A stretch of 64,000 nt of DNA from Symsagittifera roscoffensis (Eukaryota; Xenacoelomorpha; Acoela; Convolutidae), in NCBI RefSeq assembly GCF_963678635.1, contig NC_087064.1, forward strand, positions 51,604,684-51,668,683. The letters are read 5' to 3'. The notes below the pieces were generated by a model. The model was not told the origin of the DNA. It saw nothing but the letters and a program-made list of their open reading frames with translations, and did not search any database. The position numbers and the translations under genes were made by a program. The first letter of the stretch is position 1. Each line of letters begins with the position of its first letter. Below, piece after piece: positions 11,501 through 26,500 of the stretch.

Positions 11501-14500
11501 TTTTTTTTGCAAATTGTTGTCGTTAGAGTCGTTTGATATCGGTTGTTTAGAAGTTTACATAAAAACCACCGGGCATTCTTGATTTTATTTGTTGGTCGTC
11601 AGTCACTCTAAGTCCACTCTAAGAGTAAAATATCATAGAGGTGAGACGAAATGCATAATTGATGACCACTACTTATTGTACCCCGAAGTTTTCCGAGTTA
11701 AGCAGTGAAGTTATAACGTTTATAAAAGTATTCGAAAGCCTTGGTAAGTCAATTTTATATCTATGTACACCTTTCCGATCCTGAAAAGAAAAAATTGAAA
11801 AAAATGCCATATCTCGAAAGCTTGAACGATATAAGGCTAATTTTAACGAAACTAAAGAAATTATTGTGATCGATGTATCTATTATATATTTAAATGCGGG
11901 CTTCTATATCTCGCCACGCTTAGGCTTTTTCAACCCATTGTTTTTGCATGTTTAATGAAAAAAATTTTGCACGTTTAAGCTATATCATAAATTGCAATGG
12001 TTAAGATTTTTTTTCGGTTTTCCAGTGTTTTTTGTCAAGGTTGAAATTAGAAACCCTAAATTGGGATGCTGTCACGGTTACCGTAGGCGTTGCAAGTTGG
12101 GCCTCCAATTATGAATACCCAAATCTCTTTAGTTGACGAGATGCGAAGGTTCTTGTGATTATTTCGAAAATTTTCATAAAACTTATATTTAAATAGTTCA
12201 ACAAAAATTGTGAAGTTTTCAACCCTGTAGTTAGGTGCTTTCAGAGTACTCTTAGGGGTTGCAAATCTTGCCTCAAAAGCTGGCTGCTCAAATCTTTTTA
12301 TTTTGCGAGATATGACGTTTTTCTATGATTTTTTTTCGAAAATGCTCAAAGAACTTATATATAAAAACTTCCCAAAAATTGAAACTCTCAACCATTTGGT
12401 GTGAGTTGCTGTCAGGGTAACTCCAGGCGCTGCAGATTGTGCTTCCAAATAAGACTGTTCAAATTCTTAAATTTCCGAGACGTTTTTATGATTTTTTCAA
12501 AAAAAAAATTTCGAAGAATTTAGATTAGAACTTGACAAAAGTTGAAATTTTCAATCCTGTAATTAGGCACCGTCAAGGTACACCTGCAGGCTCCAAATCT
12601 TGTCTCCGATTCTGACTGCTCAAGTCCTTTCAGTTTCCCAGATATGTCATTTTTTAAGATTTTTCAAACAAAATTTTCATATAACAATTATAAAAAAACT
12701 TGAAAAAGATGAAATTCTCAAGTGCATAGTCCGAGGTACTGCAAGCAAACTTATTGGTGCTACAAATCTTGTATCCAAATGTGACTGCTCAAGTCTTTAA
12801 CGTTGATGTTCCGACCTCTGACATTTTCGTGTTTTTTTTTAAAGAAAATTTAGATTTAAAAATGTCCTCAAAATTTGAAGTTGGCAACCCTGTTGTCTGG
12901 TAATGTCGTTGTACTCTCAGGAGTTGAAATTATTGCCTCCAAAGGTGACTGCTCAACTGCATTAGTTTCCGAGATATGACGTTTATTCAATTTTTTTCAA
13001 TGACTAAACTGGATTTAATAACTTTTTGGTGTTCTCTGGGTACCCTTAGTGGTTGCAGATCTTTTGTTTAACTGCTCAAATCATCTTAGTTACCGTTTTT
13101 ATGCTTTTTCAAATTTTCTCAAACTTAAGATCTAAAATAATTTCGAATAAGAGTAAGTTCGAATTACTCATTATTATGGCGAGATGCTTTCAAGGTGCAC
13201 TCAGGGTGTTTGTCTGGACTGCAATTGTGACTGCTCAACGACTTTTGCTTTCATATGACGTTGTCATCTCTTTTGAAAAGTATTTATTAGAAAATCAAAA
13301 CAATTGAAAATTTTCAAAAGAGATAACAACGTCATATGAAAGCAAAAGTCGTTGAGCAGTTACAATTGCAGTCCAGAAAAACACCCTGAGTGCACCTTGA
13401 GAGCATCTCGCCATAATAATGAGTATTTCGAACTTGTTCTTTTTCGAAATTAATTTAGATCTTACGTTTGTGGAAAGTTGAAAAAGCATAAAAACGGCGT
13501 ATCTCAGCAACTAATATGATTTGAGCAGTTAAACTGAAGATCTGCAACCAGTACGAGTACCCAGAGAACACTTAAAAGTTTTTGAATCAAGTTTAGTTAT
13601 TGAAAAACATTGAATAAACGTCATATCTCTGAAACTAAAAGCAGTTGAGCAGTCACCTTTGGAGGCAATACTTTCAACTCCTTTCAAAATTGTGACTGCT
13701 CAACGACTTTTGCTTTCATATGACGTTGTTCTCTTTTTTGAAAAGTTTCAATTGTTTTAATTTTATAATAATCACTTTTCAAGTTGTCGACCTTTGTTGG
13801 AGTGATGTCAGGTTACTACAAGCGTCAGTAACCTGACATCACCCCAACAAAGGGTAGACTATTTGAAAAGTTTTTATTAGAAAATCAAAACAATTGAAAA
13901 TTTTCAAAAGAGATAACAACGTCATATGAAAGCAAAAGTCGTTGAGCAGTTACAATTGCAGTCCAGAAAAACACCCTGAGTGCACCTTGAGAGCATCTCG
14001 CCATAATAATGAGTATTTCGAACTTGTTCTTTTTCGAAATTAATTTAGATCTTAAGTTTGTGGAAATTTGAAAAAGCATAAAAACGGTATATGTCAGCAA
14101 CTAAGATGATTTCAGCAGTTAAACTAAGCATCTGCTACCACTAAGAGTACCCAGAGAACACCTAAAAGTTTTTTCTAATCAAGTTTAGTTAATGAAAAAC
14201 ATTGAATAAACGTCATATCTCGGAAACTAAAAGCAGTTGAGCAGTCACCTTCGGAGGAAATACTTTCAACTCCTTTCAAAATTGTGACGGCTCAACGACT
14301 TTTGCTTCCATATGACGTTGTTATCTTTTTTGAAAAAATTTCAATTGTTTTATTTTTCTAATAAATACTTTTCAAATTGTCGACCATTTGTTGGGGTGAT
14401 GTCAGATACTACCAGCGGATGCATATGTAGCTTCTCATCCTAAAATTATTGCTCAATTTTTTGAACTTAATATCAAATTAAGAAAAAAGTGTCTGATTTT

Positions 14501-17500
14501 TGAAAATTAATTATGCTGGATTATGAGTCCAATATGAATGGGACTTGATGTTTTAGCAATTGAAATTGTTTCAATTTTTTCAAATATGGAAAGTGAAGTT
14601 GTATGCTGTCAGCCATATTATGTTTTCGTTTACGGAGATCTGAAACCCAGTACTTTTGGAGATCTGACCATTTTAGTTAAAAAACCTTTAAGTCAATATT
14701 ATTCGTATCGTTCACATTTTGAAATCAAAAGCTTTCTTGGATTCCTCCGTCTTTTTTTTTACGGTTGGATTCGTTTGCTTTTTTTCCCATACATGTTATA
14801 TATAAGCAGCTTGGTTCTTTAAAAATTTAGAAACTTCAAGAGCAGTGATATAGCCCGTGTTGTTAGGAAGCAGATCGCAGATCATTTTTTCCCAGTACAT
14901 TTAGTAACAACACCTTGTTGTTAACAACGATTTCAACATTTTTAATAGAAAAAATCGGTTTACGATTGTTGTATGAAAAAGTTTTTGGTGAATAAATTAT
15001 TAAGAAAGGAATTGGGATATCATTTTTTTAATGAGCGCAAGCAAAATTTGAGAGGGTCAGTACATAAAGTTCATGAATCATTTTTTAAATTGAAGTAGTT
15101 GATGGCTTTTGTTAGAGTCATTTTTTCTCTGTGGGAACACAATTATTCTCTTGAACAAGACATTGATTCAATTTAGAATGATTTTAATCTTCATATGCTC
15201 ATGTTCAATATTGAAGTTTTATTGTTTCGTTAGAAATTTCCTAGCATTAAAATGTATTATTTTTTTCTTCCGCGGTCTCCCTTCTTTTGTCTTGATTTTT
15301 TCTATATGGGTTATAAATAACATTTAGTCACAAAATTGCTCTGGTGTCTATTAGATAAACCGCTCATGAACCATTCATAAGAATTGTGTTAGTTTTCATG
15401 TTTCCAGTTCCGAGAAGATTTTAGCATCATGGGTATCAAAGGCCTGTTTTAAATCGTTTATCACCCTTGCGATAGCATGGGTAGTGCAATCGGGTAATAG
15501 ACGTTTTTTCCCTGAAGCAACTTTGTCCACAACTTTGGAACCTTGTTCACAATGAATTCAAATATTGTAGTGGATCTTGCACAATTAGCCTGGTGGTAAC
15601 GAGTACGTCTGGGACGGCAAAGGTCCTTGGTTCGAATCTGGCCAGGACCAGTTTTTTTAAACGGTTAATGTTCCGGTTCAAAAAAAAAAATTTCGGCCTA
15701 TTATTTGTCTGCTTATGTTTTGTCGGCTTAGTTGGCCTATCTAAGAATCGTTTATTTTAGCTGTAAACAGTTTTTACTGCAATTATTTTTTTTAGCTTTT
15801 CAACAATCCGGTCGAATCGAAATTTGCTTTTCATTTTATTGTAATTTTACCGGCTCGATTTGTTAAAATTTCACTTTATTTTTTCATTGTTTCGTCTTTT
15901 TTATCGGCTTAATAAATTTCGGCTTAATTAATATTGACTTAGTGGCCTCTTATTGCGTCGTTAAGTCAGAAAAACATTTTGTGTGCTCTGAGGGGAAAAG
16001 GGACTCAGTTTTTATAAGTTGAGAATTTTTTTGAATTTCTAAGTTGATAATTTCTAGGTTTCTGCTCAGGTTTTTCAGCTTTGCTACCGCTTGGTAACTA
16101 TAAATTCAAATCCAATCAGCCATCAGATGCATCTGGCGTAGAGGTAAAACAACTGCTTGAGACGGTAAAGGTATGCGGTTCGAATATGGCGGACCCTTTT
16201 TTGCAAACTAAGAGTTTTTGTGCTTTTACGGACTATCATCCGTCTGTTTATTTTTGTCTGCTTAGTTTCCGTAGCTCGTTAATTCGGCTTTATTCTAAGT
16301 TAATGTAACCCCCATGCTTGAGACGACAAAGCACGGGTATTCGTTTTCACTTGAGACTTGTTTTTCTTCCAAATAAAAAATTTTGGCTAATTCAGACTGT
16401 TGTCTGTGTGCTTATTTCCGCAGAAAGGACTTTTTTGAAAACTTGGCTTCTGTATAGCATTCCCAAAGCTCGTTGTAGAGTTTCTAATGTTGTAGACAAT
16501 TTCTTTTTGGATATTTTGGGCTTTTGTTGCATTTTCTTTTGTCAAAAACGAGTTTTTGAATTTTTTCCGTTTGATTTTCATAGTCATTCATATTTGTATC
16601 GCAAGTGGTGCGAAGCTCAGCTTCGCCTCTGTGTGAAACTTCACTCAATTTTTTTTCATAAATCTAAACGTAGCCACATTTTTAGCTCAGCAAGGGCATC
16701 AAAACTTGCAAATTTTTGACGACAGCCAAGTTATCGCTCTTATATGGTCTTGTCCGCATATAAAAAACGTATTCAATTGTTTGATAAAGCGAGCACTAAA
16801 TTAATCCTTTCACATCGATGGTCATGCCTATTCTTTCATACGATAGTGCAGTATGGTATGCGAATGTCATAAATATGGAAAGCGTTGAGAGTATCCAACG
16901 CAAGGGTGCATACTGGATTATTGGCGATGAAAATGACTACAAATCTCGTCTTGTTTTCTGCAACTTGTTAACACTTTTCTTAACCTTGAACTCAATGGCT
17001 TATCATTTCTCTACAAAATAACAATGGAAAATTACTATTGAATTGTGAAAATCATCCTAATGTTTCTGGCAGCCGCAAGCGAGAGCTTGAATTGCCGAGA
17101 CGGCACTTGAAAAACAGCTATAGAAATTTCTGGTAAGAACAAGCCATGCCGCCATATCTGAAAAAATTGATTGCTCTGACATTCGACACCTTACAACGAG
17201 CCTTCTTCGGAAAAGGTTGGGATCACTCTCAAGAAAAGTACAATATCCGAAAATTTTGTGCTGGCGAATAGTGTGCATGTGCACAATATGCAGACTGTGA
17301 TACTGCTACTGCAATAACAGTAACGTGATGTAACCTTCACTGACTATTCTTTTTGTATTATACCATTGTCCTAGGTCACTGTATCTGAAACCTTCGGTAC
17401 ACCGCTGAGAGATCAGACTAACATGAGTTTACGTAGATCTCAGCAGTTCTCAAAAGAGAAAACTATCAATTCAATAAACAAATAAATTCTATGGAATTAT

Positions 17501-20500
17501 AACTTAGTTTTCCAACAAGATACCTCATAGGATATCACATGGCGCAGCCAGCAGGATTCTCAGTTCAGGACAATCGCACTGATATGGGAATACCAGTATT
17601 TTGGGCTTCAGCGAACCTAGACCCGTGGCAGTTCAAAATCTGGTTAGAGCAATTTCTAATGGCATTCACGGTCAAGGAAAATGTCAATCCAGAAATTATG
17701 CTAGAAGACCCTTAGGAAATGGACCCTTATGAAACCAGGAGATGGAAAAGACGCAACTGCGAGAGCAGACAAATCTCTCACAGACAAATTAGCAAGAGAC
17801 CGAGTGACACTTGAGAACGAAGAGAGAAGAGCACGTAGACCAAGGGTTGGCCTCAACATATATTATAACGAGGTACAGAAGAAGCTTGAATCCAAATTGT
17901 TTCTCTCCCTCGGAGCGGAAGGGAACAAGAGGTTTTTACAAAAAAACCCTCATGTGGAAATATCCAAAATGTCGTTAAATAAATCATTGAACTAGCATCG
18001 AGAATGCAGGAACAAGGGTTTTCATGAGAATGCATGAACAAGGAGAGACCCTAGAGGCATTCCATGCGGCGTTAACTGCACTGGTATCAAGATCTGGGTT
18101 GGGAACCCTAGAGGGCGAAATCGTTCGCGACTTGCTTATATCGAAGATGAAAAAATTAACTCTACAAGATAGCCTAACTATCGAAACACTTGCGCCAGAG
18201 GAAGTACTCAAAAGAGCCATAAATTTGAACATAGTAAATCGAACACAATGGCGTTTCAAAAGACGAATACAGCAGCAGTTGCGGGGTCCAGTACTAACTA
18301 CAATTCGGGAGTGAAAATCAAGCAAGAGCCAGTAATGGCAATACGAACCTCAAATGGAAGTACTAGGAAACAACCTTTCAAGCGGGAAAACAACGGCAAA
18401 TAGAATAGCAGTAGATCCACACCCTCTAGTGGGCAAACAAAGCCCTCTAATAGATGTGGACGTGCATTTGATCAGGGACATTTACAGTCTTGTCCTCCTA
18501 TGGGAAAAACCTGCAAGAACTGCGGTAAACCTTACCATTTCGCGAAAATGTGCTGATCACAGCTAGTAAGTGAATTAACGGAGGATTCTGAAAAGTCGGA
18601 ATAGGCCTGTTATCTCATAAGGGAAGACTTTGGGTCGTGTAGCGACTTTGAGATCATGTCAATACAGCCATTTGTACCAGAGGGAGAAAGAATCTCAAGA
18701 TACGTCGAGGAGAGAATCAAGGAGACAAATCAACCAACGAAGTGGGAGAGGGTGATCATTCAAAAAAATTCACGTCCTCAGAGACCCAACGTCTAACAAG
18801 GTGAAAGCACTCAAGGCCATGGTAAGGATAAATAATCAGATAGTACAACTAACCGTGGACACGAAGCCCAGTGTCTTTCCGAAACTAAGCGACAACGAAA
18901 GAAATAGACAAATCAAAGAGAGCTCGATTTATACCGACAGAAAGGTTAATACAACAGACAAACTGTTTTTGTTTGTATTCTGCGTTGTAAGTGACAGATC
19001 GCAGAACCAGATGTATAATGGGTCTGGACCTCCAAGGACAAGAGGGGATATCAACCACACAGAAACCAGCTCCAAGGGAACTGTCAAGGTTTGACTTGCT
19101 CATGTGCAAGCAGTCAGAAGGTTGGGAAAACAAATTCTTAACGAAATTGAAAGACTTATCAGAGAATACCAATCCATATACAAGATATGGTGGAAACGGA
19201 AATTAAGAAATTATTGACAGAAGGTCATATCACAAAATTGGATAAATGTACAAGCGGTTGTTTCATTGCCCCAATTGTAATAACAGTAAAAAAAGACGAT
19301 TCGGTAAAACTGGCACTAGATGCAAATGTGATCAACAGGCAACTTTTCAAGAAGAAGTACCAAATGCCAAATGTTGATGAACTTATAGATGGAGTAAGCC
19401 AAACTGTCACTGAAAAGAAAGAGGGCACACCTTAATTCACTGTGCTAGATTTAAAATATGTGTATAGCCAATTAAAACCAGATATAGCTCGCCAGTGTAT
19501 TTTTAATATTATTGGGGGAAACGCTACAGGAACCTATAGGTTCCCAACAGGTTTTTTTTTGGCTTGGCAGACATGCCCGCCGAGTTCCAAAAAGCCATGG
19601 ACAGAACTATCAATTACGCAAAAACTGTTTTCTAGACGATATTCTCATTGTCAAAAGGTGAAGAACCAGTACATGCTTAGTGGAAAAAGTACTAAAAAAA
19701 CCTGAATGATGAGAACTTTGCGTTGAAAATCTCAGTGTGTGAATTCTTCAAAAAGGAGGTTGACTGGTTAGGCCATCACCTATCAGATTGGGGGTTACAC
19801 CAAAATTCACAAAAACAAGCCATTCAAAATCTCAACCCACCTAAATCTTTGAAAGAACTAAGATCCTTTCTAGGTAGTATAAATCACCTAGCGAAATTTA
19901 TCCTAAATGCGGCAAACCTTACAGATAAACTCCGACCTCTTCTAAAAGAAGAAAATCAAAAGAAAAATAAAAAAACACGATATTGATAGTGAAAAAGTTT
20001 GAGTGGGGGGAAGAACACACTGTCGTGTTCGAGGCTTTAAAAAATGCTGTCGCTAATATCTGAAAAGTGCATTACTACGATGCAAAAAGAAATACAAGGG
20101 TTAAGTGCGAAGCCAGCCTTAATGGACTGAGGGCCACTCTAGAGCAGCAAACAAACGTTCGCATCCAGGTACCTAAATGTACAAGACAAAAATACTCGAC
20201 AAATGAATGAGAGTTACTCGCGGTTGTTTGGGATCCAAACATTATTTACTTGAAAAAGAATTAACCGTTGCAACTGATCATACATCTTAACATCAGCCCT
20301 GGATGGGAACAAATCAAACAAAACGTGGGTCGATAGATTATTGCCGTATCAGTTCAAAACAGTTCACAATCCAGGGAAGGACATGAGGATCGTCGTTTTT
20401 TTTTTATCGCGTGACCCGTATAATGATCCATGGCTCGAATCCGAGTTAGACGTAAAGTTCGTAGTAGCAACAATTATCTCCTTTCAGAAAACTTTAGACT

Positions 20501-23500
20501 GCATAAACAGTAGGCTAGAAAACAACTGTCCGCTCAACCGGAGCGAAATTATTCTAAACATTCTGGAGTAAAAGGAGCACTTAACTCATCCCCTCATGGT
20601 TGCTATGGCGAACAAACGAACAAAGCTCAACCAGAACGAATTAAATCAACTTTCCCGACTGTGCAAACAGCTAAACAATAGAGCTGCAACGAAATCAAAA
20701 ACTTTCTCTCAGTTTCAACACACTACTGCAAAAACAATTCAAAATTCAGCTAACAAAGAATTCAATGAAAGAAATGAGCGAGAGAAACTATACCAACCGA
20801 TCATCCGACTGGTGGTCAGACTCACCACGGGAACGTTGGAGAGGTGAAGACTGGGAGGAGAGCCTAATGGATTGTCAGAGGAGGAAGAAGTCACAGAGAC
20901 GCTACAGAGAACGCGCAAAATCATTCAAGGAAGCCGACGAAACAGAGAAAGCTCAGAGAGTGAGACGCGCCAACAGTCCCGAGTGAAGTGGCAGTTGTCG
21001 GAGAAGCAACAAAAGGAAGCTGACAGTAGACTCCTTTCATTTTGCAACTGATTGGGGAGAGTCAAGTACACCGCCAAGCAGCACCCGTGAACTAGAAGAG
21101 GCGACGGAAAAGAATTCCCCAGCGCCCATCAGCATATCACCAGCACAGCCAAAAGAAACTCCATTGAACGACGTACAGGTGATCGAAGTTGATCTCACGA
21201 CCACAGAAGATAACGAAGACGAACAAGAGATTGGCACAATTGAACCACCACGCCAAAGCAGTCAGGGAGAGATAACGTCGGAAGATACCTGGATGGTTCG
21301 GCTCAGAAGGGTGATAGAACGAGGGGACAAACATGGCTTCGAACTAATGGGACCCTACACCGTTCATTTTTGGACACAGATGGCGGTGCGAAACGATTGC
21401 ATTCTGTTGGACAACCGAATGGCCGTACCAGTACAACTGCGACAGGCAGTACTGCAACGAATTCACTGAGGACACCTGGGATAGGAGGCGATGCTGATAG
21501 TTTCACGATTTCTGTGGTGGCCTCATATGCACAAGGACATAGTGAATATCGCGGAAGAATGCCGTAGTTCTACCAGATATGGTGAAAAGGCAAAAAATCT
21601 AATTCCTAAAAGTGCATCGAAACCACTATCACTGCTAACGCAGCCGCTTTAGGAACTACAATTAGATTACGCAGGCCCCATAGAAAACCATAATGGAAAA
21701 AAACTACTTGCTGGTAGCTATATATAGATTCTCGAAATTTCCGCCAGTGAAAGTAACAAAATCGACGAGCGGAAAGTCCAAGTTGTATTTTTTTTGAACT
21801 TTCATTGATACACAGGGCATTCTGGAATCGATTCGTTGAGATCATTTTTCTGGTTTTAAAGGGAAAACACTTACGAAATTTTGTAATTAAAATAACATTG
21901 AACAAAAATTCTGCCCTGTATGTGACCATCGGGGTTTCGGACTAGTTGAACGAACCATATAAACGATAAAGCGAAGACTGGGGGTAATGTTGTTAGAAAC
22001 GCTCGATGAAACTCTGTCTCAGCGCAATAATTCGCGATCTACGGTTGAATAAAGAAGAAACCATTCAAGACTCCCAAAAAATGAATTTAAAATAATACTT
22101 GACAAATTTATAATTGATTCTGACGGAACGAAGGACGCAGAGACGCCGCGAAAAACGACATTCGGCGAATTGTGGATGCAGACGGTCAATCCAATCCTGA
22201 ACTCAAGGAAAGAATTGAGCTACTCATGGGAGAAGGGATTCATTGAAGACAAGGAGGAAGAGACCACTCATTCACCAAAAAAAAACGATACTTAGCAAAG
22301 ACGATCTCAGGAAAAGCGGCCAAGCCCTCACGAAACCGCTAAAAGGAAAAGTAACGTCAGAAACGGTCGACAGTGAAAACTTCCGGAAGATATATCAGAA
22401 GTCAGATATTGCAGAAGCAAAAATCAGCCTACAACCAGAATTAACTCGAAGTTAGAGTAAGAGCCCATCTACAGTGCCACGGAAAAAACTCCAAAAAATC
22501 AGCGCACCGGAAAGACTGGAGGTGAGTGACTCAGATGAGGAACTGCAACGGCAGGGGCAGCATGCCGATTTGTCACACCCAATAGAACGTTTCCAACAGA
22601 GCAACACAATAGTAACCTCGAAGGATACAGAAGCTGGGGGTCTAAACCTCGCCATCAAGACGGCTAAATCAAACAAAGGGGGACCGGGATCGTCATGTGG
22701 ACCAAAAACCCAGGAAGAGGTCGTTCTGATGAAGACCGAGAAGAAAAAAAAAGAAAAAGGCGCGAATAAAGAGCAACCTGCAACGGCAGACAGTCAACCA
22801 GATGTAGAAAATACCGACACTAACTAGAATACGCAATCGAGTTCAACGCCCAGGAAACAGCAGAAGGGTAAACTAAAGAAAGTGGATTTGTTCACTAAAC
22901 CCGAAGATTTCCTAGACACCTTCCAGAATCGAAATCTAGCGCCGACAGAATGGAAACCTTGGCAGACCAAGTACTTAAGTGGGGAGTGCAAAAGGTGGCC
23001 GACGAACTGAGAGGGAAAAACCAATCTGCGGGCGAACGAGATGAGAATTTCGAGCCTCCAACAGCTGCATCAGACGACTCCAGTATAGAAGACACCGGGG
23101 TTTGGAGAAGCTCACGCCAAACAAAGAGTAAACTGAACTTTCAGGAAGAGCCTTCCTGAAGGCGGGCCTGCAAGAATACAGACGACGTCCAACACATTTC
23201 AAAACGCGGAGCGACAGACCGATTGAAACGCGATTGGGGCTCTTAGAAAGACGAGAATTTTGTTACGCCACCTTAGACGAAGGAGTAGACTAGAACCACC
23301 GCTGGCGAGTAAATTTGGATGGAGATTAAAGAATCAAGCTTAGAAAAAAATCTTTACAATTTGAAAATTATGAAAGTTTAAACTGAGACTCAAAATTATA
23401 ATTAAAACTATTGTTATTATAATTTATTTGTATAGAAAATTTTTTTCACTCGAATGGGTATGTGATACTGCTACTGCAATAAGAGTAACGTGACGTTTCC

Positions 23501-26500
23501 TTCAGTAACTATCGATCTATACTATATTTAAATGCGAGTGACAGCTATCTCCTAGGTTTAAGCATAATAATGTTGCATGTTTAACGAAAATTTTTTTTCA
23601 TGTTTAAGCTATATCATATATTGCAATGCCTAAGAAAATTTTTCAATTAGTTTTGCGCAAGGTCAATAATTTTTCAGTAGTTTTTTTTGCAAGGCCAAAT
23701 AAGCTCTGTCTGTCTGTCTGATTACCTCCTTTTTTAATTAATTTGATTATGTCTGTCTACCCGACTCCTAATTTTTTTAACTTTCAATTTGGTTTCGACG
23801 AATTAGTTCAAAAAAGTACTACTGTCAAACGGTTGTCTTCAATCTCTCTTTATCTTTATCTGGATTTTGTATCGTTTTTTCCATGTCTTTTTGATCCTTC
23901 TTTGCCGATCTGTTTTTTCTATCTTTTCGAGATCACGTTTTTTGTGATTTTTCATAAATTTTCAGATAACTTGAATTAATTTTTGTTTTCAAAATTTGAA
24001 ATATGTTACCCTGTATTTGGATGCTGTCACGGTACTCTCGGAGGTTGCGAATCTTGCCTCCAAATATGAATGCTCAAATCCTTGTAGTTTTCGAGATATC
24101 ACGTTTTTTGTGATTTTTCAAAAAAATTTCTAAAAACTTCACGATTTTTTTTCTTCATAGTTTGAAATTCCCAACCCTGTAGTTGGGGGCTATCAGAGTA
24201 CTCTCAGGTATTGCGAACCTTGCCTCCAATTTTAACTGCTCAAATTCTTGTAGTTTTTGAGTTTTGAGATATGCCTTTTTTGCGATTTTCAAAAAATTTT
24301 TCTAAAAATTCTATTTTTTTCAAAATTTGAAATTCCAAACCCTGTAGTTGCGGAGCTATAAGAGTACCTTGCATCCAATTATGACTGCTCAAATCTTTGT
24401 AGTTTTCAGATATGACGTTTTCTGATTTCTTCCAACCTTTTCAGAAAATGAAATTGTTATAAAAATTATAATTAAAACTATTGTTATTATAATTTATTTG
24501 TATAGAAAATTCTTTTTCACTCGAATGGGAATGTGATACTGCTACTGCAATAAGAGTAACGTGACGTTTCCTTCAGTAACTATCGATCTATACTATATTT
24601 GAATGCGAGTGACAGCTATCTCATAGGTTTAAGCATAATAATTTTGCATGTTGAACGAAAGAATTTTTTCATGTTTAAGCTATATCATATATTGCAATGC
24701 TTAAGAATTTTTTTCAATTAGTTTTTCGCAAGGTCATTAATTTTTATTTTTTTTTCGTGGCCAAATTCAGCCTGTCTGTCTGTCTGTAGACCTGCTTTTT
24801 TAATTAATTTGATTATGTCTGTCTACCCGTCGCCCAATTTTTTAACTTTCAACTATTATCTATATATTATCTATTATATTTTTAAATGCGCGTTTCACTA
24901 TCTCGCCATGCTTAAGCATTTTCAACGTTTTATGTTTGAGTGTTTAACGGAAAAATTTTTTCACATTTAAGCTATATCGTACATTTCAGTGGTTAAGAAC
25001 TTTTTTAGATTTTCCAGATTGATGTCGAGGATTATTTCATCAGTTTTGAAATTAGCAAACTTGATTTTTAAAATTTCCACGAAATTTAATATTCTCAACC
25101 CTGTAGTTCGTTTCTGTCAGGGTACTCAGGGATTGCGAATCTTGTCTTCAAATCTCACTTCTCAAGTCCTTGTAGTTTTCGAGATATGATGTTTTTCATT
25201 ATTTTTTTTCAATTTTTTTTTAATTTTGATTTAAAAATATTCAAAAACTTTGAAGATCTCTATCCTGTAGTTGGAAACTCTGAGGGTACCGTCAGGCGTT
25301 GCAAATCTTGACTTTGATTATGACAGCTCAAATCCTTATAGTTCTCGAGATATGACCTTTTTTATGATTTTTTCAAAATTAAAAAAAAATAGATTTGCAA
25401 AAAATAAAAAAAATAGAAGATCTCTATCGTGTAGTTAGAAGCTCTGATAATAGCATCAGGGATTGCAAATCTTGCCTCTGAATATGGCTGCCGAAATCCT
25501 CATAGTTTTCGAGACATGTTTTTTTTATGATTTTTTTCAAACTTTCCAAAAAAACTGGGATTTAAAAATATTCAAAAGCTTAGAATGTCTCTATCGTTTA
25601 GTTGGAAGTTCTGAGGGTACCCCTTGTGGTTGCATATCTTGTCTCTGAAAATAACTGCTCAAATCCTTATAGTTAGATATATATCTAGATATTACTAGAT
25701 ATTTAAATTACTAGATATATATCGTGTAGTTAGAAACTCTGAGGGTAGCCTCAGGGTTTGCAAATCTTGACTTTGAATATGACAGCTCAAATCCTTATAG
25801 TTCTCGAGATATGACCTTTTTTATGATTTTTTTCAAAATTAAAAAAAAAATAGATTTGCAAAAAATAAAAAAAATAGAAGATCTCTATCGTGTAGTTAGA
25901 AGCTCTGATAATAGCATCAGGGATTGCAAATCTTGCCTCTGAATATGGCTGCCGAAATCCTCATAGTTTTCGAGACATGTTTTTTTTTATGATTTTTTTC
26001 AAACTTTCCAAAAAAACTGGGATTTAAAAATATTCAAAAGCTTAGAATGTCTCTATCGTTTAGTTGGAAGTTCTGAGGGTACCCCTTGTGGTTGCATATC
26101 TTGTCTCTGAAAATAACTGCTCAAATCCTTATAGTTAGATATATATCTAGATATTACTAGATATTTAAATTACTAGATATATATCGTGTAGTTGGAAACT
26201 CTGAGGGTAGCCTCAGGGTTTGCAAATCTTGACTTTGAATATGACAGCTCAAATCCTTATAGTTCTCGAGATATGACCTTTTTTATGATTTTTTTCAAAA
26301 TTAACAAAAAATAGATTTGCAAAAAATAAAAAAAATAGAAGATCTCTATCGTGTAGTTAGAAGATCTGATAATACCATCAGGGATTGCAAATCATGCCTC
26401 TGAATATGGCTGCCGAAATCCTCATAGTTTTCGAGACATGTTTTTTTTAATGATTTTTTTCAAACTTTCCAAAAAAACTGGGATTTAAAAATATTCAAAA

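Larger units (their letters stand above)
11878..14420. mobile_element. Old Helitron-like minisatellite element, rearranged
   Basis: It starts at A|TCTATTATATATTTAAATGC (11878), the same 5' end seen at 23516 and 24587. Next comes the shared 5' domain (GCGGGCTTC..ATCTCGCC...GTTTAAGCTATATCATA). From about 12040 come diverged monomers of roughly 125-180 bp, each containing a version of 'TTGCCTCCAAATnTGACTGCTCAA' and 'GAGATATGACGTTTTT'. From 12918 the array is folded into large inverted repeats. No 3' hairpin-CTAG end was found, so the 3' limit is approximate. Confidence 0.6.

Noticed and set aside
14538-14822. 94-codon plus-strand frame
   Set aside because: No recognisable domain, splice signals or repeat conservation; treated as chance.
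16318-16719. 133-codon plus-strand frame
   Set aside because: Covers SINE-like debris and a T-rich tract; hydrophobic runs come from poly-T; no domain.
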